From Anaerolineales bacterium (GTDB lineage Bacteria > Chloroflexota > Anaerolineae > Anaerolineales > Villigracilaceae): DNA of 64,000 nt. Under the pieces are notes generated by a model. That model had not been told where the DNA came from, did not search any database, and saw only the letters and a list, made by a program, of their open reading frames with translations. The position numbers were made by a program, and so were the translations under genes. Location: the NCBI GenBank assembly GCA_014379595.1, contig JACMLM010000057.1, positions 1 through 64,000 of the forward strand, read 5' to 3'. Below are positions 1 to 9,518 of the stretch, piece by piece; position 1 is the stretch's first letter; every line of letters begins with the position of its first letter.

Positions 1-1211
1 CCAATGCCCGAGCCATCTATTTTTGGATCGAGTTTGCTGAACAGCCCGAATATTTGCTCGTGGTGTTTTGGATTAATTCCGATCCCATTATCGCGTACAA
101 AAAAATAAATTTCTCCTTCTCTATTCTCTACTCCGATTTCGATCGACGGGTTTGTTTGTTCTCCCATGAATTTGACAGAATTTGTGATTAGATTTAATAG
201 AACCTGCACCATGCGTGCATAATCACAATAGACGATTGGCAATTCGCTGATTACAGAAATCGTGATCTGCTTCGCATTTAATACACCCTCTGCTGCTTTC
301 TGTGCTTCCTCTACGATCTTTCCAAAGGGAACAGCTTTTGGCGGATTCATAAGGCGCCCAATTCTGGAAAGGTCTAAAATATCGTCCACCAGCTTTGCCA
401 TACTTTTGGCCGCATCATTGATCTGATTAACATCTTTTTTAACACGCTCGCTATCCCCAGCCACAATATCCTTCTCTAAATGTCCAAGGTATCCTGCAAC
501 CGTGATCAGGGGCGTTTTTAAGTCATGAGATAGCGTGATTGCAAACCGGTCCAGCTCCTGATTTTTTAATTTTAATTGATGAATAAGTTCTTCGCGTTCC
601 TTTTCCACCTTCATGCGTTCTGTAATTTCGTTCTGTGCTAATTCGAGGCTTTGATGAATGTTCATAATAAGGAGATAAACAGCATTGCTTGTAACAATCA
701 TGATCGCACTGGCGAAAAAAAAGTCTTCCACGTCGCTTGGAATGTTATTCCCGTAATCATATAACCCCATAATATCTCCAAATACCAGCCATGCCATGCA
801 TAGAATAATGAGGCTTGTGAGATAGGGAATGATCCTTCCCTTCAAAATTAAACCTGTGACGATTAAAACAACAGGAAAACCCATCATTGCTACATTATGT
901 ATGCCGTTGTCGGTCATTGCCGCATAAGTGATCAATAAGATTATGCTGACAGCCAAAATGGAAGTAGGCAGTAAAAGCATTCCTTTTTTGATCAATATAA
1001 GAGATGTAATAATCGGTATGAGGCCGATCAAGATTATCATTGCTTCGATATATCTATGTTTTAATAATTCTGTATAAACAAAAACAAGAAAGATGAATAG
1101 TGATGAGATCGCCACCCAGCTTAATATCCCCGCAACCTGCTCTTCATTCCCGTTGGCATGTTTCCTTAATAACATCGAAACAAAATCTTTGTAAGTTGAT
1201 TGCTTACTCAT
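1..1211 (-). CDS. Sensor histidine kinase, C-terminus cut by window edge
   Basis: Membrane histidine kinase that should autophosphorylate on His and pass the phosphate to a response regulator not seen here. The ATG at 1211 overlaps the upstream kinase's TGA (ATGA). Residues 25-180 contain about six hydrophobic segments and no recognisable extracellular domain. A coiled region then leads to the HisKA box LSHDLKTPL (His about 229). The N box (LLNLITNSVKFMG) and G1 box (VRDNGIGI) follow, and the frame is still open at base 1 just after the F box and the start of G2. The catalytic half closely resembles that of the upstream kinase, so the two are probably paralogues made by tandem duplication with exchanged sensor parts. 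Confidence 0.9.
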   Translation of the reverse strand, partial: MSKQSTYKDFVSMLLRKHANGNEEQVAGILSWVAISSLFIFLVFVYTELLKHRYIEAMIILIGLIPIITSLILIKKGMLLLPTSILAVSIILLITYAAMTDNGIHNVAMMGFPVVLIVTGLILKGRIIPYLTSLIILCMAWLVFGDIMGLYDYGNNIPSDVEDFFFASAIMIVTSNAVYLLIMNIHQSLELAQNEITERMKVEKEREELIHQLKLKNQELDRFAITLSHDLKTPLITVAGYLGHLEKDIVAGDSERVKKDVNQINDAAKSMAKLVDDILDLSRIGRLMNPPKAVPFGKIVEEAQKAAEGVLNAKQITISVISELPIVYCDYARMVQVLLNLITNSVKFMGEQTNPSIEIGVENREGEIYFFVRDNGIGINPKHHEQIFGLFSKLDPKIDGSGI

Positions 1212-2905
1212 ATTACCCTCATTTTTGTTTGCGCAGTTCCTAAAGTGAAATAGAAAGCTGCCCCATTTCCAAGCTCTGATTCTACCCAGATCCTTCCGCC
1301 GTGAAATTCGATAATGCGCTTCACGAGGGCCAGGCCGATCCCTGTGCCTTCTGTTTTTGCATCCAATTTATTAAACAAACCAAATATGCGTTCATGATAT
1401 ATAGGTTCGATTCCAACCCCATTATCTTTTACGAAGAAAACTTGCTCGCCATTTTGATGAGTTGCACCGATCTTAATTTCAGGATTGGTTTGCCCGCCCA
1501 TGAATTTCGATGCATTGTCCACCATGTTTTGAACAGCCTCGACAATTCTGATTCGATCGACGCAGACAACGGGCAAATCCGCTTCGATCTGAACTTTAGT
1601 CTGATTCTTGTTTAATTGTCCTTCTACCGACCTGACAGCTTCTTCTGCAATCTCGTTGAAAGGCACGTTTTCAGGGTCGTTGACCATGCGCCCGATACGT
1701 GAAAGCTCAAGCAGTTCATTTAGCAATTGCTCCATTTTTTGAATGGCTTCTTTGATCCTCTTCATATCCTGTTTTGCTTTATCTGCATTGCCGCTCAGAA
1801 TATCGCGCTCTAAAAGCCCTGCGAATCCGCCAAGTGTGATTAACGGGGCTTTTAAGTCGTGCGACACTGTATACGTAAAGCGCTCCAGTTCACTGTTCTT
1901 ATCCTGCAGCTCATTGAGCAAATCTTCCGATTTCGTTATGTCGTATAGTGTGTATAACAAGCAGCTTTCACTTTTAATTTTTATGTTCGCAGCTGAGAGT
2001 AATGCCACGCCAATTTGTCCTGATTTTTTTCTATATTTTGCTTTGAATTCACGAATATATCCCTGCTGTGTGAGTAATTCTTTGTGCTGTTCATATTCCT
2101 CGTAATTTCCCCATAGGCTAAATTGTCTCGCTGATTGATCAATTACTTCTTCCAGTGAGTAATCTGTTAAATTGCAAAACGCCTCATTGGCGTCCAAAAT
2201 GATACGGTCAGACATCCTGCCGATGACCATAGGAACGAAGGTCTGATGAAATATAGTTTGGAATTTATCTTCAGAGGCGCGTAACGCTTCATCTGCCAGT
2301 TGTCGTTTGATTGCTGCACCCAACAACCCCGCTGCAGCTTGCATAGCACTGACCTCTGCTTGGGACCATGCCATTTCACGGACACAATCATCAAAGCCGA
2401 TCACGCCCCACCAATTGCCATCTACAAAGATCGGTACATCCAGAAGCGTCTTGATCTCGTGCCTGCTCAACATATCTGCCCATTCAGGTTTAAATATTTT
2501 TGTTGAGTTATAAAATGGCTTGCCGTTGCTTACCATCGAAACCCAATCAGACATGCCTTTTTCCATGATGGGCACGTTCTGAAAATCAGGGTTGTCAATC
2601 TCAGCGCTTTGACCCGGGCCAACCCATTCATATTTTTGGCTGGTTACAAGCTCTAAATTTTCGTCCATACGGTTTTCAAAAAGGTAGGCATGACTAGCAT
2701 TAGTTGCTTGCCCTAATAATCTCAGCAGATCGTGGATTTCCTTGTGCCAGTCTGGTGTCTCTAATAATTTTAAAGCGGATTGTGCAATCGCATCTAAAAG
2801 CGCGTCACGCTGTAACAAAGACTCATTAGCCAGTTTTTGTTTGTTATCGATTTTTCTGTCTTTTGCATTGCTTAGTGTAGATTTGAGTAACTCGATGAAA
2901 TTCAT
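1208..2905 (-). CDS. GAF-PAS soluble sensor histidine kinase
   Basis: A 565-residue kinase with no membrane segment. A GAF domain spans about 45-200 (conserved GVIGFDD near 167-173) and a PAS domain about 208-330. HisKA has SHDLKAPL with His349. The ATPase domain has N box VQNMVDNASKFMG, G1 VKDNGVGI and G2 GTGIGLALVKRI, so all catalytic motifs are present. The start at 2905 has a weak AAGG 8 bases upstream. It is translationally coupled to the membrane kinase downstream (ATGA). No response regulator is adjacent, so the phosphate acceptor is unknown. Confidence 0.93.
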   Translation of the reverse strand: MNFIELLKSTLSNAKDRKIDNKQKLANESLLQRDALLDAIAQSALKLLETPDWHKEIHDLLRLLGQATNASHAYLFENRMDENLELVTSQKYEWVGPGQSAEIDNPDFQNVPIMEKGMSDWVSMVSNGKPFYNSTKIFKPEWADMLSRHEIKTLLDVPIFVDGNWWGVIGFDDCVREMAWSQAEVSAMQAAAGLLGAAIKRQLADEALRASEDKFQTIFHQTFVPMVIGRMSDRIILDANEAFCNLTDYSLEEVIDQSARQFSLWGNYEEYEQHKELLTQQGYIREFKAKYRKKSGQIGVALLSAANIKIKSESCLLYTLYDITKSEDLLNELQDKNSELERFTYTVSHDLKAPLITLGGFAGLLERDILSGNADKAKQDMKRIKEAIQKMEQLLNELLELSRIGRMVNDPENVPFNEIAEEAVRSVEGQLNKNQTKVQIEADLPVVCVDRIRIVEAVQNMVDNASKFMGGQTNPEIKIGATHQNGEQVFFVKDNGVGIEPIYHERIFGLFNKLDAKTEGTGIGLALVKRIIEFHGGRIWVESELGNGAAFYFTLGTAQTKMRVI

Positions 2906-2944
2906 CCGTGCGCCTTAGTGTAATTGTAATCCTGAATACAAGCA

Positions 2945-2974
2945 AAAATCTCCATCATTCGTAACGGAGATTTT
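2945..2974 (-). terminator. Rho-independent terminator of the amino-acid transporter/DDAH operon
   Basis: A 9-base perfect inverted repeat (AAAATCTCC and GGAGATTTT) with a 12-base loop lies 16 bases past the stop of the DDAH gene. Read on the minus strand it ends in a T run. Confidence 0.8.
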
Positions 2975-2990
2975 AACCGATATGCCTAAT

Positions 2991-3749
2991 TTATACGATC
3001 AAGCTACAACAGGTGACTGCCCCTTCAGCTTTTGCCAGTTCATCAACATTGACTGTCATCACTTTGAAGCCTCGTTGTTCCAGCCTTAGATGTGTCTTGG
3101 GAAATGACGTAGGATAAATGATCGTGCCATTTACAGGCAGGCAGTTTGCAGCATAGGGTTCCGATGGATCTATTTCTATCAACTCGTAACTTTTAAAATA
3201 AGATGGGTCTACCCAATTTTTATTGATCAGAAGATTTTTTTCATCTACACAGGTAACGGCTGTCTTTAAATGCAGACACTCGATCAGCTCAACGCCAACT
3301 ACTTTATAGCCATATTCATTCAAAAGGTTTTGCAACTGCTCAATGGCAGTGGAATTGCTGCGTGTGGATAATCCGACATATATGTTTTTGCCTAAAACGA
3401 GTACATCACCGCCATCTACTGTTGCAGGCTCCGTAATATGAACAAGCGGACGGTACGGTGACAATCCCTGGATGATGGATTCTGTTTCTGGTTTACGCGA
3501 ATCAGCTCCAGGCCGAGTAATGACCGCCACTTCTGGAAGGATAAAAGCAGTATCTTCGACAAAGACTGAGTCGGGTAAATCTGGTGCTTCAGGGAGTTCA
3601 ATTACCTGACATCCAAGCTTTTCAAGGGTCTTAGTGTATTCGCGATGTTGAGCACGCGCTACATTGATATCAATGGGCGTGCGGTCAATATGTGTAATTT
3701 CGCATTCATTGAATCTGGAACTAATCTCACGCGTAATGGCAATTGCCAT
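2991..3749 (-). CDS. Dimethylarginine dimethylaminohydrolase-like amidinohydrolase
   Basis: A 252-residue protein of the pentein guanidino-hydrolase superfamily. It should hydrolyse methylated arginine or a related guanidino compound to citrulline plus an amine. The substrate loop DSVFVEDTAF (about 60-69), catalytic His160 (CLHLKTAV) and nucleophile Cys in the C-terminal GAVTCCSLI (about 247) match mammalian and bacterial DDAH. The ATG directly follows the TAA of the ABC ATPase (TAAATG), so it is the last gene of the transporter operon. That suggests the transporter imports arginine or a methylarginine; citrulline- or arginine-type substrates are alternatives. Confidence 0.9.
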   Translation of the reverse strand: MAIAITREISSRFNECEITHIDRTPIDINVARAQHREYTKTLEKLGCQVIELPEAPDLPDSVFVEDTAFILPEVAVITRPGADSRKPETESIIQGLSPYRPLVHITEPATVDGGDVLVLGKNIYVGLSTRSNSTAIEQLQNLLNEYGYKVVGVELIECLHLKTAVTCVDEKNLLINKNWVDPSYFKSYELIEIDPSEPYAANCLPVNGTIIYPTSFPKTHLRLEQRGFKVMTVNVDELAKAEGAVTCCSLIV

Positions 3750-4511
3750 TTATTGTTCCCCGGAACGATACCGATCAATTAATGCTTTTGTGCGCGGATC
3801 TTTTGGATTATTAAAAAGGTCGCTTGGTTTGGCATCTTCAATAATTTCCCCTTCAGACATCACCAGTACGCGATCTGCCACTTCACGGGCAAATCCCATT
3901 TCATGCGTGACGACGAGCATGGTCATGCCTGCTTTCGCCAGCTTCTGCATTACGTTTAAGACTTCGCCAATAAGTTCGGGGTCAAGAGCAGATGTTGGTT
4001 CATCGAAAAGCATAACGCGTGGTTCCATTGTTAATGCACGCGCAATAGCGACACGCTGTTTTTGTCCGCCTGAAAGGCGCATGGGATATTCATCTTTTTT
4101 AAATAGCAGTCCTACTCTATCAAGATTTTCCTCACCGAGTTCAATGGCTTTTTTCTTGTCCATGCCTTTAACAATGACCGGGCCTTCTATTACGTTTTCT
4201 AGTACGGTCATATGCGGAAATAAATTAAATTCCTGAAAGACCATGCCTGTTTTCAAACGCACATCGTGAACCAACTGACGATGTTTACTGCCTTTCTCGC
4301 CGCCTGCTACGATGATCCCATCCACTTCAATGCTTCCATGAGATGGCTCTTCGAGAAAGTTAATGCAGCGCAATAAAGTGCTTTTGCCTGAACCACTACG
4401 CCCGATCAGACAGACAACCTGCCGTTCGGCAACTTCCAGGCTGATATTTTTCAGAACATGCAAGTGCCCAAAGAATTTGTCGAGGTTGGAGATCTTGACT
4501 ACGGGAACCAT
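3750..4511 (-). CDS. Polar amino-acid ABC transporter ATP-binding protein
   Basis: A 253-residue GlnQ/HisP-type ATPase that powers import through the permease encoded just upstream. It has Walker [11 protein letters not shown]-loop FQEFNLF, signature LSGGQKQR, Walker B VMLFDEP and H-loop VVTHEMG. I place the start at the ATG at 4511, because AAAGGAG lies 9 bases upstream and the permease stop (TAG) is one base before it. The longer frame from 4559 would overlap the permease by 47 bases and adds only non-conserved residues. Confidence 0.95.
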   Translation of the reverse strand: MVPVVKISNLDKFFGHLHVLKNISLEVAERQVVCLIGRSGSGKSTLLRCINFLEEPSHGSIEVDGIIVAGGEKGSKHRQLVHDVRLKTGMVFQEFNLFPHMTVLENVIEGPVIVKGMDKKKAIELGEENLDRVGLLFKKDEYPMRLSGGQKQRVAIARALTMEPRVMLFDEPTSALDPELIGEVLNVMQKLAKAGMTMLVVTHEMGFAREVADRVLVMSEGEIIEDAKPSDLFNNPKDPRTKALIDRYRSGEQ

Positions 4512-4512
4512 G

Positions 4513-5361
4513 CTATCGATCTCCTTTAGAGAGGCGGGTTTCAATAATACTTTGGACATAGGTTAGCAACAACGTCACGATCCAGTAGAAAATAGCTGCC
4601 ATGATCAGTGCTTCCAAATTGTGGAATTGAGCGCGCCCGACTTTTGTAGCACGCCACATTAATTCGTGAACAAAGCCTGTCGCAGAAACAAGTGCAGAGT
4701 CCTTGGTCATGGCGATGAATTCGTTGCCAACGGGTGGAATCGCAAAGCGTAAAGCTTGTGGAAGAATTACACGTCGCATAGTTTGAGTAGGGGTCATACC
4801 AATTGCCATTGCGGCTTCGCGCTGACCTTTGCCAACCGAGCTTAACCCTGCTCGAAAGATTTCAGACATGTATGCCCCATAGTTCAAGCCTAAGGCCAAT
4901 ACGCCTGACACAAGTCCGGAAAGGACGATACCTAGTTGCGGCAGGGCAAGAAAGAAAAAAAATATTTGCAAATAAAGGGGAGTTCCGCGAATGAGTGAGA
5001 CGTAAAAAGTGCTTAGTGCATAAATAGGTGGAACAGTGGAAAGCCTGCCAAGAGCGGCTAGGAGAGCAAGCGCCATTGCGAGGAGAATGGACAAGATCGA
5101 GATGCGAATTGTTTCGCCCAATCCACCGGCGATAAATGAAAGATTATCCCTGATGAATTGTGTGTCCACCTGGATGCCGCTATAAGTTGTTGATCCGATG
5201 GTTATACTTGCCCCGCTAAATGCAAAAATAAGGATGGCCAGTAACACAAACCAGGAGAGTGCTACATTTGCACGAAATTGCCGCTCCTTGCGCAATTGAA
5301 TATCATAAAGTAATTCAGCTTGAGATTTTGATGTATCCTGTTTACCAGTAAATATATGCAT
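4513..5361 (-). CDS. Polar amino-acid ABC transporter permease
   Basis: A 282-residue inner-membrane permease of the HisM/GlnP family. It has a soluble N-terminus of about 35 residues, several membrane segments, and the EAA loop ([25 protein letters not shown]) that contacts the ATPase. The start at 5361 has AAAGGAG 6 bases upstream; a start at 5406 would lie inside the hairpin that precedes this gene. As the only permease in the operon it probably homodimerises. Specificity cannot be read from sequence, but the linked DDAH points to arginine-like solutes. Confidence 0.94.
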   Translation of the reverse strand: MHIFTGKQDTSKSQAELLYDIQLRKERQFRANVALSWFVLLAILIFAFSGASITIGSTTYSGIQVDTQFIRDNLSFIAGGLGETIRISILSILLAMALALLAALGRLSTVPPIYALSTFYVSLIRGTPLYLQIFFFFLALPQLGIVLSGLVSGVLALGLNYGAYMSEIFRAGLSSVGKGQREAAMAIGMTPTQTMRRVILPQALRFAIPPVGNEFIAMTKDSALVSATGFVHELMWRATKVGRAQFHNLEALIMAAIFYWIVTLLLTYVQSIIETRLSKGDR

Positions 5362-5380
5362 GCCGCTCTCCTTTAGAAAA

Positions 5381-5428
5381 TATAAAAATAAAGGGAAGCG
5401 GTTCAAGCCGCTTCCCTTTATTTTTATA
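5381..5428 (-). terminator. 21-bp perfect hairpin between binding protein and permease genes
   Basis: A perfect 21-base inverted repeat (5381-5401 with 5408-5428) with loop TTCAAG, GC-rich at the tip and A/T at the base. It begins 8 bases after the binding-protein stop and ends 19 bases before the permease start. In this position such hairpins usually act as partial terminators or 3'-end stabilisers that keep binding-protein mRNA in excess over permease mRNA. Confidence 0.8.
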
Positions 5429-5436
5429 TGTCGTGA

Positions 5437-6426
5437 TTAATTAGGAGCCTGGGTTATATCCATTTCGAACCACTGATTTGAAAGTTCGGAGAGAGTACCG
5501 TCAGTGTGCATCGCAGTGATGACTTCATCAACCTTGGCACGTAGAGAAGTGGTATCAAGAGTGGAAGCCTTGTCGAATGCGGCAGCAAGATCTTCAGAGA
5601 AGACAGAACCATCAAGCTTTACAACAGGCAGGTCAGCAGCAAGGTTCGCATCCACAACAGTTTCGGAAGTTACATAACCAACAAAATCTTTACGACCTGA
5701 TGCAATGGATTGTGCACATTCCTGATCAGTTTCAAGAGGCACAACGGTGACGTCTGCAGGAACGACGGCGTAGATGGAAGATTCGGGCAAACCGAGTGCC
5801 ACCATGTCGTTATTCAACCATGCTTCATATGTGGTGGATACACCAGCGCATAATGCCTGACCAGCGAGTGATTCGAGTGAATCAAAACCGGAGTCGGCGG
5901 CAACTGCTACAACCGCAGGGGTGTAGTAATAAGGCACACTGAAGTCAAGGATTTCCTGGCGGGTCGTGTTAATGGTCATTGAACCTACGCTTACATCCCA
6001 CTTGTCTGCCCAATTGCCGGCGGTAATGAGATCCCAACTTGGGGTAGCAAAGCAGGTTTCAACGCCGAGTGCATCGCCGATGGCAATTGCTACATCCACG
6101 TCGAAGCCTTGCATTTCAGCAGTAGTCAATGCATCGGAAGGACACTTTGTATCGGACGGACGCGAGCCATCTGTGTTGAGGAATGACTGTGGTTCATAGT
6201 TTGGATCCGTGGACACAAGAATATAACCGCGTTCCATGATCGAGCTGAGCAAATCTGCTTCAACTTCAGGCGCTTCGGTTGCGGCCGGTGCTTCAGTTGC
6301 CGCAGGAGCCTCGGTTATGACTGGGGCTTCAGTTGCGGCAGGTGTTTCAGTAACTGGTGTTCCACAAGCGGAAAGTACAAGAGAGGCCAGAACGAGCAGG
6401 CTGGCCAGGGTAAATATTTTTTTCAT
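5437..6426 (-). CDS. Amino-acid ABC transporter substrate-binding lipoprotein
   Basis: A 329-residue family-3 solute-binding protein. The signal peptide ends in the lipobox LSAC (Cys about 21), so it is a membrane-anchored lipoprotein. A linker of repeated TEAPAATEAP-like units (about 25-55) leads to the bilobed binding domain, with family motifs GFDVDVAIAIG and VGSMTINTTRQEILDFSVPYY. The ATG at 6426 follows the strong SD GGAGGAG; an upstream TTG in frame would lie within that SD. It is the first gene of the operon binding protein, permease, ATPase, DDAH. Confidence 0.93.
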   Translation of the reverse strand: MKKIFTLASLLVLASLVLSACGTPVTETPAATEAPVITEAPAATEAPAATEAPEVEADLLSSIMERGYILVSTDPNYEPQSFLNTDGSRPSDTKCPSDALTTAEMQGFDVDVAIAIGDALGVETCFATPSWDLITAGNWADKWDVSVGSMTINTTRQEILDFSVPYYYTPAVVAVAADSGFDSLESLAGQALCAGVSTTYEAWLNNDMVALGLPESSIYAVVPADVTVVPLETDQECAQSIASGRKDFVGYVTSETVVDANLAADLPVVKLDGSVFSEDLAAAFDKASTLDTTSLRAKVDEVITAMHTDGTLSELSNQWFEMDITQAPN

Positions 6427-6498
6427 TTTCTCCTCCAAGAGAATTGATATGTTTAGGCAACTTTATAATTGCCTCAGGATGATGTTTATCCGGCCTTA

Positions 6499-6527
6499 AG
6501 CATAGACCATTTTTTTTATTTGCGCAA
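6499..6527 (-). promoter_or_regulatory. Predicted sigma-70-type promoter of the amino-acid transporter operon
   Basis: On the minus strand, TTGCGC (6527-6522) is separated by 17 bases from TATGCT (6504-6499), about 73 bases before the binding-protein ATG. A small hairpin (AGGCAA/TTGCCT, 6455-6474) lies in the predicted leader. Confidence 0.45.
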
Positions 6528-6607
6528 GGAATTTCATTCAATAATCTCATAATGGTACAATAATTTATATATAATTTGAGGGCGATTAATTGCAATATGG
6601 AGAGATT

Positions 6608-8236
6608 ATGAAATTTGTAACTGTTGATCAAATGCGTGATATTGAAAAAGAAGCAGATGCAAATGGCCTGACTTATGCTGAGATGATGGAAAACGCAGGC
6701 CGTGGACTTGGAGAAGTTGTCAACGAGATTTCTTTTGATGACGAATGGGAGGAAGTATTAGGCCTTGTTGGTCCGGGAAACAACGGTGGAGATACGCTTA
6801 TTGCATTAACACATCTTGCAGAAGAAGGTTGGCATTCTTATGCATATGTAGTGAAGCGCAAGAAAAAAGATGAATTGGTTGCACGCCTTGTTGAAGCAGG
6901 TGGAGAAGTGACCTTTGCGGATAGCGATGATGATTTTATCAAGCTGACAGAATATTTTGATGCTGCAGATATTTTATTAGATGGTCTATTGGGCACTGGA
7001 ATTAAACTCTCACTCAAGGACGAGATTTCAAAAGTGTTGGAGCAGTCACTTTTTATAATGCGAGAGATGGAACAGCGGCCTTATATTATTGCAGTGGATT
7101 GCCCATCTGGAGTGGATTGCGATTCTGGAGAAGCCCCAATAGAATGTATTCCTGCCGACCTGACAGTGACGATGGCTGCTGTCAAAAGCGGATTATTGAA
7201 ACTGCCCGCTTTTGAATATGTCGGTCATCTTGCAGTAGTAGATATTGGTTTGCCTGATGATCTTGCAGCTTTCCATGAATTGAAGACAGAAGTAGCGGAT
7301 CATGATCTCGTGGCTGGATTACTACCTGAGCGGGAACTCGATTCACACAAAGGGACATTTGGCACAGCGTTGCTGATAGCTGGTTCTATCAATTACACCG
7401 GCGCAGCATTATTGGCTGGTATTGCAGCGTATCGTTCGGGCACAGGACTTGTGACGATGGCTGTGCCATTCCCTTTGCACAGTATCCTGGCAGGACAATT
7501 GCCTGAAGCAACATGGGTTCCACTTGCGCATGATATGGGAAATATAGCTGCGAATGCTGCCGAAGCACTGATCAAGCCTCTTGAAAGAGCAACAGCCTTA
7601 CTTGTCGGTCCTGGAATCGGAACTGAAGATAAGACAAAAGAATTTTTGGAGAATCTGCTTACAGGCAAATCGAATTCCAAGAAGCAGACATCCCAGATAG
7701 GTTTTATTCAAGCTGAAACATTAAACGAAGAGAAAAACAAAACTTTGCCGCCGATGGTAGTGGATGCAGACGGATTAAATTTACTTGCAAAAATTTCTGA
7801 TTGGCAAAAGAAGCTGCCCGCACTCACTGTGTTGACGCCGCATCCTGGCGAGATGGCTGTGTTGACGAATTTATCAAAAGATGAGATTCAAAAAAACCGC
7901 GAAGAAGTTGCAAGTAAGTACGCAAAAAAATGGGGGCATGTGGTGGTTTTGAAAGGGGCCTTCACGGTAATCGCCGCGCCTGATGGTCAAATGACGATCA
8001 TCCCTGTTGCATCACCAGCGCTTGCACACGCAGGCACTGGTGACGTGTTAGCTGGCTTGATCGTGGGTTTGCGCGCACAAGGGCTCGATGCATATGATGC
8101 CGCTGTAGCAGGTGCATATATCCATGCAGAAGCAGGTTTGCTTGCGTCAGAAGACCTTGGTACAACAGCATCTGTGATGGCGAGTGATGTATTAAATAGT
8201 ATTGTAGATGTGATAAGCGAATTAGAATGGCGTTAG
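6608..8236 (+). CDS. nnr: Bifunctional NAD(P)HX epimerase/ADP-dependent dehydratase
   Basis: A 542-residue two-domain metabolite-repair enzyme. The N-terminal YjeF/NnrE domain (about 1-220; GPGNNGGD near 58-65; CPSGVDCDSG) epimerises damaged NAD(P)HX. The C-terminal ribokinase-like NnrD domain (about 235-542; HKGTFGTALLIAGS, VVDADGLN, AHAGTGDVLAGLI) dehydrates it with ADP. The ATG at 6608 has GGAGAG 3-8 bases upstream. A 27-residue Lys/Asn-rich stretch (about 355-382) just before VVDADGLN looks like a lineage-specific loop. The gene is divergent from the amino-acid transporter operon. Confidence 0.96.
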   Translation: MKFVTVDQMRDIEKEADANGLTYAEMMENAGRGLGEVVNEISFDDEWEEVLGLVGPGNNGGDTLIALTHLAEEGWHSYAYVVKRKKKDELVARLVEAGGEVTFADSDDDFIKLTEYFDAADILLDGLLGTGIKLSLKDEISKVLEQSLFIMREMEQRPYIIAVDCPSGVDCDSGEAPIECIPADLTVTMAAVKSGLLKLPAFEYVGHLAVVDIGLPDDLAAFHELKTEVADHDLVAGLLPERELDSHKGTFGTALLIAGSINYTGAALLAGIAAYRSGTGLVTMAVPFPLHSILAGQLPEATWVPLAHDMGNIAANAAEALIKPLERATALLVGPGIGTEDKTKEFLENLLTGKSNSKKQTSQIGFIQAETLNEEKNKTLPPMVVDADGLNLLAKISDWQKKLPALTVLTPHPGEMAVLTNLSKDEIQKNREEVASKYAKKWGHVVVLKGAFTVIAAPDGQMTIIPVASPALAHAGTGDVLAGLIVGLRAQGLDAYDAAVAGAYIHAEAGLLASEDLGTTASVMASDVLNSIVDVISELEWR

Positions 8237-8272
8237 CAAGTTGGCAGGTTTAAACGTTCGCACTTTTAAACT

Positions 8273-8304
8273 AAAAGAGACCTTCCTCTCAGAAAGCCTC
8301 TTTT
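8273..8304. terminator. Bidirectional terminator between convergent genes
   Basis: Arms AAAAGAGACCTT (8273-8284) and AAAGCCTCTTTT (8293-8304) pair with two mismatches around an 8-base loop, with A and T runs at either end. It sits between the plus-strand nnr gene and the minus-strand SPFH gene. Confidence 0.6.
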
Positions 8305-8339
8305 CTCATTGCTAACAGGCAATTGCTAAATGCTGATTT

Positions 8340-9386
8340 CTATTCACTATTCATGAAAGCTTCAAGATTATCTTTGCTTATACGGAACGCCTTACCGACT
8401 TTTTTCGCTTTCAAAGACTTATCTTTGATGGCTTCCAGGATATCATCTTCAGTTACTTTCATAACCTGAGCGGCTTCGGCAGGAGTCATAATATCAGGCA
8501 TCTTACCACCAGCGGCTACTGCGCCGCCTGCGCTATTATTTTGCATTCCACCTTGTAAGGCCTGTCCCATCAAATTACCGATTCCCATACCAGCACCAAT
8601 TCCAGCGGTGAGACCTGCTCCGCCACTTTGATTTTGTGCGGCATCGCGCATGGCATCTGCGGCTTGCAATTGAGTATAAGTAGCCATGTCGAGCATACCC
8701 ATTGCACGCAGTTCCTCAGCGGATTTATCAGATGGCTTCAGGTTGCCGACATAGAATGTCTTTAATACCAAACCAATGGCTTCAAAATCTTCTTTTGCTT
8801 TTGCGCGAACTGCTGCACCGATTTCCTCGGTCAGGCCGATCATTTCGGGCACAGAATTCTTCGCGCCTGTTTCGCCTAACACATCCTGCAACTTGGAAAG
8901 TAACATCGTGCGTAAACGTTCTTCAATTTCAGAGGTGCGATAGGTACCAGTTGTGCCGACAATTTGAGTCACAAACTGTTGTGGGTCTTTTACCTGGAAT
9001 GAATAAGTACCGAAGCCTTGCAGTAATGCCACACCCAATCCCATATTTGGGTTGCGTACAATGATAGGCTGCGGCGTGCCCCACTTTTTGCTTGCGAATT
9101 CTTTCATCGAAACAAAATAAACTTCCGCAGGGAAGGGAGTGCGGTCATTAAATGCCTTGCCAATAAAATCAATGACCTTCGGAATATTTGCAGTTGCGAT
9201 CGTGTGCCGCCCTGCCCTGAACACATCCAACGCGTTGCCATCGCGGAAGAAGACCGCTGCCTGGCTCTCACGAACGATCACTTGCGAGCCAATGCGGTAA
9301 TCACCGATCCCAGTTTCGGGGAAGCGATGCACGATCTCATCATTCATCTCAGTTGCATATTCAATGACATCAAAAATTCTAGCCAT
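8340..9386 (-). CDS. SPFH/band-7 family protein with C-terminal helix-turn-helix
   Basis: A 348-residue protein. Residues 1 to about 245 form an SPFH domain of the YdjI/virion-core-like type (VIVRESQAAVFFRDG, LQGFGTYSFQVKDPQQF, and a coiled region ending near LDMATYTQLQAADAM). A glycine/alanine-rich linker (about 255-292) follows. The last 50 residues (MTPAEAAQVMKVTEDDILEA to the end) look like an excisionase/MerR-type helix-turn-helix. Related proteins often end instead in a zinc ribbon. The SD AAGGAGAG fits the start at 9386. Function is unknown; the architecture suggests an oligomeric scaffold with a DNA- or peptide-binding tail. It is transcribed alone, with a terminator beyond it. Confidence 0.85.
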   Translation of the reverse strand: MARIFDVIEYATEMNDEIVHRFPETGIGDYRIGSQVIVRESQAAVFFRDGNALDVFRAGRHTIATANIPKVIDFIGKAFNDRTPFPAEVYFVSMKEFASKKWGTPQPIIVRNPNMGLGVALLQGFGTYSFQVKDPQQFVTQIVGTTGTYRTSEIEERLRTMLLSKLQDVLGETGAKNSVPEMIGLTEEIGAAVRAKAKEDFEAIGLVLKTFYVGNLKPSDKSAEELRAMGMLDMATYTQLQAADAMRDAAQNQSGGAGLTAGIGAGMGIGNLMGQALQGGMQNNSAGGAVAAGGKMPDIMTPAEAAQVMKVTEDDILEAIKDKSLKAKKVGKAFRISKDNLEAFMNSE

Positions 9387-9518
9387 GTTTCTCTCCTTTT
9401 TTGTAATAACGATGTGATTATAGCCGAATGAACTAACAGCTACAAGAACCGTTTATCCTACATCTGTTTACGGATTCTAACTCAAAACGTTTCACGCTTC
9501 GACTGAAATCTTACTATG

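Noticed and set aside
3664-4236. Long plus-strand frame over the ABC ATPase and DDAH genes
   Set aside because: Serine-rich shadow of well-supported minus-strand genes.
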